Assembly (NCBI GenBank): GCA_011046315.1
Contig: DSAU01000095.1
Location: forward strand, 1-8,619
Reading direction: 5' to 3'
Origin: a bacterium
GTDB lineage: Bacteria; Zhuqueibacterota; Zhuqueibacteria; Thermofontimicrobiales; Thermofontimicrobiaceae
Length of the DNA: 8,619 nt
Part shown: positions 5,998-8,619 of the stretch, in pieces
Position numbering within the stretch: position 1 is the first letter of the stretch
Layout of the letters: every line of letters starts with the position of its first letter
Notes under the pieces: generated by a model
Told to the model about the DNA's origin: nothing
What the model saw: only the letters and a program-made list of their open reading frames with translations
Databases searched by the model: none
Translations under genes and position numbers: made by a program

Positions 5998-7014
5998 ATG
6001 AGAATAAAAAATTTTCTCCGGCATCCGGTGGTTATTTTTGTGCTGGCGCAAATAGCGTGGTTATCGCTTGTCGGCATGTGGATCTACTGGTACATTTCCA
6101 ATTACATCATTTTTGAACTGGTCGGCGATAAAATTTCCACTCAATTCATCTCTAAGAGTGCCAATCTGTTGACATTGGTGGTGGGACTTTTTTTGCTGGT
6201 TGCCATCCTGACGAGTATGTATTTGATCTTCATCTATTTGAATAAACAATTGAGCCTGACGCGGTTGTATGATAATTTCATTGGTAATGTTACCCATGAA
6301 TTGAAATCGCCTTTAGCCTCAATAAAATTATATCTGGAAACGATGAAACTTCGCGATGTGCCTCGTTCAAAGCAAAATGAATTTTTCGCCTTGATGATAA
6401 ATGACACCAACCGGTTAAATCACCTCATCAATTCGATATTGAACATTTCAAAACTTGAACAAAAAAAGATTGCCCACAACTACGCGGTCTATGAAGCCGA
6501 ATCGCTGATGCGGGAAATTATCACTAAATCAATGCACCAATTTAAACTGCCTCCCGAAGCAGTGGAAATTTCAGGAAACACCGACTGCCAATGTATGATG
6601 GATCAAAATGCAATAAAAATCGTGGTGGATAATCTAATTGATAATGCGATTAAATACAGTGACCAAAAGGTGCGGTTGACAATTAATTTTTCTGTCGGGA
6701 AGAAGAAATTTGTAGTAAAATTTGCCGATCAGGGCATCGGAATTTTGCCAGATGATCAAAAGGACGTTTTTAAAAAATTCCATCGGGTCTACAACCAAAA
6801 CAGCCCAAACGTTACCGGCACCGGTTTGGGCTTGTACTGGGCTAAAGAAATTATCAAATTTCATCGCGGAAAAATATCAGTGCACAGCCCGGGCGCGGGC
6901 AAGGGCACGACGTTCAAAATTGAATTACCAATTTACGACCCGTTAAAAAAAAGAAATCTCAAGTCGTTATTTAAAAATCCGTTTTTAAAAAAAATTATCT
7001 TTGAGGAAGTATAA
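5998..7014 (+). CDS. Sensor histidine kinase, two transmembrane segments, no HAMP
   Basis: This 338-residue membrane histidine kinase autophosphorylates and passes phosphate to the regulator encoded next to it. Two hydrophobic segments (about 11-31 and 56-80) are separated by only about 24 residues, so there is no room for an external sensor domain. The HisKA helix has the H-box NVTHELKSPLASIK with phospho-accepting His100. The ATPase domain shows the N-box DNLIDNAIKYS (211-221), G1 ADQGIGI (243-249), the F-box VFKKFHRV (257-264) and G2 TGTGLGLYWAKE (273-284). No HAMP links TM2 to HisKA, and a basic tail ends the protein. The open frame extends upstream to a TTG at 5902, but ATG 5998 has an AGG 7 bases before it and begins just ahead of TM1. 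The signal sensed is unknown; the short loop suggests intramembrane sensing. Confidence 0.93.
   Translation: MRIKNFLRHPVVIFVLAQIAWLSLVGMWIYWYISNYIIFELVGDKISTQFISKSANLLTLVVGLFLLVAILTSMYLIFIYLNKQLSLTRLYDNFIGNVTHELKSPLASIKLYLETMKLRDVPRSKQNEFFALMINDTNRLNHLINSILNISKLEQKKIAHNYAVYEAESLMREIITKSMHQFKLPPEAVEISGNTDCQCMMDQNAIKIVVDNLIDNAIKYSDQKVRLTINFSVGKKKFVVKFADQGIGILPDDQKDVFKKFHRVYNQNSPNVTGTGLGLYWAKEIIKFHRGKISVHSPGAGKGTTFKIELPIYDPLKKRNLKSLFKNPFLKKIIFEEV
7003..7009 (+). promoter_or_regulatory. Ribosome binding site of the response regulator inside the kinase gene
   Basis: GAGGAAG lies in the last codons of the kinase gene, eight bases before the regulator ATG at 7015. The kinase stop TAA is immediately followed by that ATG, so the two are translationally coupled. 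Confidence 0.8.
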
Positions 7015-7728
7015 ATGAAAAACAATCAATTTTCAGGCAGCATAATTTTGTTAGTTGAAGATGAGGAAGCGCTTGCCAAGGGATTGGAATACAATTTGAC
7101 CGAAGAGGGTTACCACGTTGTCTGGGCTAAAGACGGCAAACAGGCGCTTGATCTTGTCAGGACCAAAGAATTTGATCTGATTATCCTTGACATTATGCTG
7201 CCATATTTTGATGGATTCGAAGTCACCAGGCTCGTTCGAGAAAAATCACCGGAAATCCCGATCCTCATGCTGACTGCTAAAACATCGGTCGATGACAAAA
7301 TTCACGGGCTGGCATTGGGCGCTGACGACTATATGACCAAACCGTTTCATTTACAAGAGTTGTTAGTTCGGGTGAAGGGCATGTTGAAACGGAAGATGTG
7401 GTACAAAAAAGTGACCACTGCCCAACCAGTATACCGCTTTGGTGATAATGAAATCAATTTTGAAAATTTGAAAGCTCGCTCTGGCAAACAGCAATTTCAA
7501 TTGACAACCGTAGAAGCCATGCTCCTAAAATACCTGATCGAAAATAAGGGTAAAATCGTTTCCCGAAAAGAGCTGTTGGAGAATGTGTGGAATATTACCT
7601 CTGAGATTGAAACCCGGACTGTCGATAATTTTATCGTCCGTCTACGTAAATTTTTCGAACCAACTCAGGCAGAACCAATTTATTTTAAAAGCATCCGCAG
7701 CGCCGGATACATGTTTGTCGGCGAATAA
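7015..7728 (+). CDS. OmpR/PhoB-family response regulator
   Basis: This 237-residue DNA-binding response regulator is the partner of the kinase encoded directly upstream. The receiver domain (about 10-122) has the acidic pair Glu15-Asp16, phospho-acceptor Asp59 in LIILDIMLPYFDG, Thr87 in LMLTAK and Lys109 in DDYMTKPF, so all catalytic residues are present. The C-terminal winged helix (about 140-236) includes LTTVEAMLLKYLIENKGKIV, SRKELLENVW and the recognition-helix segment RTVDNFIVRLRKFF, ending GYMFVGE. Length is standard for the family. The start is fixed by GAGG at 7003 and the TAA-ATG junction with the kinase gene. No intrinsic terminator is evident directly after the stop. The target genes are unknown; the direct ACTGGT repeat upstream of the operon is too loosely spaced to be called a binding site. 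Confidence 0.96.
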   Translation: MKNNQFSGSIILLVEDEEALAKGLEYNLTEEGYHVVWAKDGKQALDLVRTKEFDLIILDIMLPYFDGFEVTRLVREKSPEIPILMLTAKTSVDDKIHGLALGADDYMTKPFHLQELLVRVKGMLKRKMWYKKVTTAQPVYRFGDNEINFENLKARSGKQQFQLTTVEAMLLKYLIENKGKIVSRKELLENVWNITSEIETRTVDNFIVRLRKFFEPTQAEPIYFKSIRSAGYMFVGE

Positions 7729-7813
7729 CAACTTTCATCGAGTATTTATTTTTATAATGAATTCGAGTATGATTGTTTAGAGAAATCTGTTTATTGTTAA
7801 CTCCAAAATATGG

Positions 7814-8060
7814 ATTTCGTAATACATCGGTTTTGGAGGGATTACTGATGCCATCGCTTGACATTCAGATCATTTTGTTAAACGTTAATCCCGCTTAACG
7901 GCGGGACGAGCTTGTAATACTCATCTTTGCCATATATAAGCTTTGACTCAAATTTTAAGATCTTGCTGTAATAACAGGTTTAATTTTTCAAATTGACCAA
8001 GCAATTGCATCGATTGTATCAAATAACGCGATGGCATCAGTTTCTATTTCCACCAATACC
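7814..8060. mobile_element. Element B: second member of the element A repeat family
   Basis: CTGATGCCATCGC (7845-7857) is perfectly inverted at 8028-8040, and GGTTTTGGAGG (7829-7839) is mirrored by CCACCAATACC (8050-8060) with two mismatches. The left inner flank matches the inverted right inner flank of element A (CCATCGCTTGA, then TC-GAT-AT-TTG words). The left outer flank matches that of A (TACATC-GT-TGG). Inside is a hairpin, TCCCGC-TTAACG-GCGGGA (7889-7906). There is no convincing coding sequence. The right end stops about 30 bp before the promoter of the next gene. Confidence 0.65.
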
Positions 8061-8090
8061 TGAGGTCGTCCTGGATTTCGCTCAAATTAC

Positions 8091-8119
8091 TTGACATTTA
8101 TAAAAAAATGTTGTATTAT
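8091..8119 (+). promoter_or_regulatory. Consensus sigma70-type promoter of the small heptad-repeat gene
   Basis: TTGACA (8091-8096), 17 bp, then TATTAT (8114-8119) predicts a start near 8126 and a leader of about 25 nt. The -35 box is a perfect match. An upstream TTG start for the downstream frame would fall exactly on this -35 box, which argues against the longer protein. Confidence 0.85.
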
Positions 8120-8150
8120 TAAGCAAGCTGAAAAAATGGAGGGAGAACTT

Positions 8151-8462
8151 ATGGAATGGATACACGTTCTGTCAATTGTCCTGCCGATTGTATTGGCGTT
8201 GGTCATTGGCTTCTTTTTTAATAACAGCAGATTTGATGATGTCAACCAAAGATTTGAAGATGTCAATCAAAGGTTTGAAGATGTCAATCAAAGGTTCCAG
8301 GGCGTGGATAAACGATTTGATGATTTAAACAGAAGGATAGACGATCTCCGCATTGATTTCAATCAGCGGTTTAACATTTTACATGAAGATGTCCGTGAAA
8401 TCAAAAATTTGTTGATAGACTTCTTGAAGAAAGAGGCTGGTTATACCTTGCGAGATAAATAG
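8151..8462 (+). CDS. Small membrane-anchored heptad-repeat (coiled-coil) protein
   Basis: This is a 103-residue protein of unknown function. Residues 5-23 (HVLSIVLPIVLALVIGFFF) form one transmembrane anchor. From Arg27, six heptads follow the pattern R-F-D/E-D-V-N-Q (27-68), giving a regular amphipathic coiled coil with Phe and Val/Leu at the core positions, then a basic, leucine-containing tail. The heptads are encoded by 21-bp tandem repeats (8229-8333), two of them nearly identical, so the coil length can change by unequal exchange without breaking frame. The ATG at 8151 follows GGAGGGAG; ATG 8136 is in frame but its first codons are that Shine-Dalgarno. It has its own strong promoter. Such small RF-D-x-x-N repeat proteins are widespread and uncharacterised; a trimeric membrane-tethered spacer is a guess. 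Confidence 0.85.
   Translation: MEWIHVLSIVLPIVLALVIGFFFNNSRFDDVNQRFEDVNQRFEDVNQRFQGVDKRFDDLNRRIDDLRIDFNQRFNILHEDVREIKNLLIDFLKKEAGYTLRDK
8229..8333 (+). repeat. 21-bp tandem repeats encoding heptads
   Basis: Five consecutive 21-bp units (8229, 8250, 8271, 8292 and 8313 onward) encode RFDDVNQ, RFEDVNQ, RFEDVNQ, RFQGVDK and RFDDLNR. The second and third units differ by one base in the Arg codon (AGA/AGG) and are otherwise the same, suggesting recent duplication. Confidence 0.85.
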
Positions 8463-8496
8463 TTTTGCCTTTATAAAAACTTATATCTTTCTAATC

Positions 8497-8619
8497 GTAA
8501 CCGATCACGGGTTGGGTAAAGCGTATTAAAATTCACGCAAAGACACAGAAGCGCAAAGAACACGCAAAGAAATAGATTGTAAATAAAGGACAAATAAAAA
8601 AGTTAAATAACAACAAGTA
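8497..8619. mobile_element. Likely left end of another GTAA-ended (IS66-type) element, cut by the window edge
   Basis: GTAACCGATCACGGG (8497-8511) matches 14 of 15 bases of the element C terminal repeat. The partner end is not in the window, so the element, either a MITE or a full insertion sequence, continues to the right. If real, its target duplication should be TTCTAATC (8489-8496). Confidence 0.5.
8534..8570. repeat. CGCAAAG short repeat cluster
   Basis: CGCAAAGA occurs three times (from 8536, 8552 and 8563), separated by short A- and C-rich spacers. Similar CACGCAAAG clusters are seen as dispersed intergenic repeats in many bacterial genomes. Confidence 0.6.

Noticed and set aside
3575..8060. 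CRISPR array made of the repeated hairpins
   Set aside because: Repeats are not evenly spaced, differ in sequence, and there are no cas genes or spacer-like units.

Overview
The window is a stretch of bacterial chromosome, moderately AT-rich, with housekeeping genes separated by unusually long spacers full of repeats. It carries a bacterial type A RNase P RNA, Shine-Dalgarno-led genes and one sigma70-type promoter. No gene fixes the phylum. The repeat-rich spacers and the style of the two-component genes would fit an FCB-group lineage (Bacteroidota, Calditrichota or KSB1-like), but that is only an impression.

Layout. Positions 1-93 hold a palindromic repeat. From 94 to 3141 the minus strand carries, in transcription order, a coiled-coil zinc-ribbon protein, the RNase P RNA gene rnpB, and the single-strand exonuclease gene recJ. 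The annotatable long frame of recJ runs into the rnpB P1 helix, so recJ must start at the internal ATG at 1791. Ahead of the zinc-ribbon gene, 3197-3394 holds a minus-strand promoter candidate, several hairpins (two mutually exclusive) and a strong intrinsic terminator, so it is either a small RNA or an attenuated leader. Positions 3400-3992 are an AT-rich spacer and a large inverted-repeat element (A). A short frameshifted ORF remnant (3993-4158) lies just behind a minus-strand nitronate monooxygenase/FabK-like flavoprotein gene (4171-5238).

The spacer 5239-5997 contains a near-operator palindrome, a 17-bp repeat shared with the other side of the flavoprotein gene, and a 169-bp miniature transposable element (C). 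Element C has perfect 15-bp terminal inverted repeats starting GTAA and a perfect 8-bp target duplication, the signature expected of the IS66 family. Next comes a plus-strand two-component operon (5998-7728): an intramembrane-sensing-type histidine kinase, then an OmpR-family response regulator, abutting as TAA-ATG. Positions 7729-8060 hold a second copy (B) of the element A family. A consensus promoter (TTGACA-17-TATTAT) drives a 103-residue membrane-anchored heptad-repeat protein (8151-8462). The window ends inside what looks like another GTAA-ended mobile element (from 8497) that carries CGCAAAG repeats.

How it fits together. The genes do not form one pathway. They are a nucleic-acid maintenance block (zinc ribbon, rnpB, recJ), a lone flavoenzyme, a sensor-regulator pair and a small envelope protein. 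The novel content is mostly in the spacers: two families of non-coding inverted-repeat elements, a recurrent hairpin with a TTNA tetraloop that reappears in several of them, a possible switch-like RNA, and an RNase P RNA that lacks the GGU motif used to bind the tRNA CCA end.
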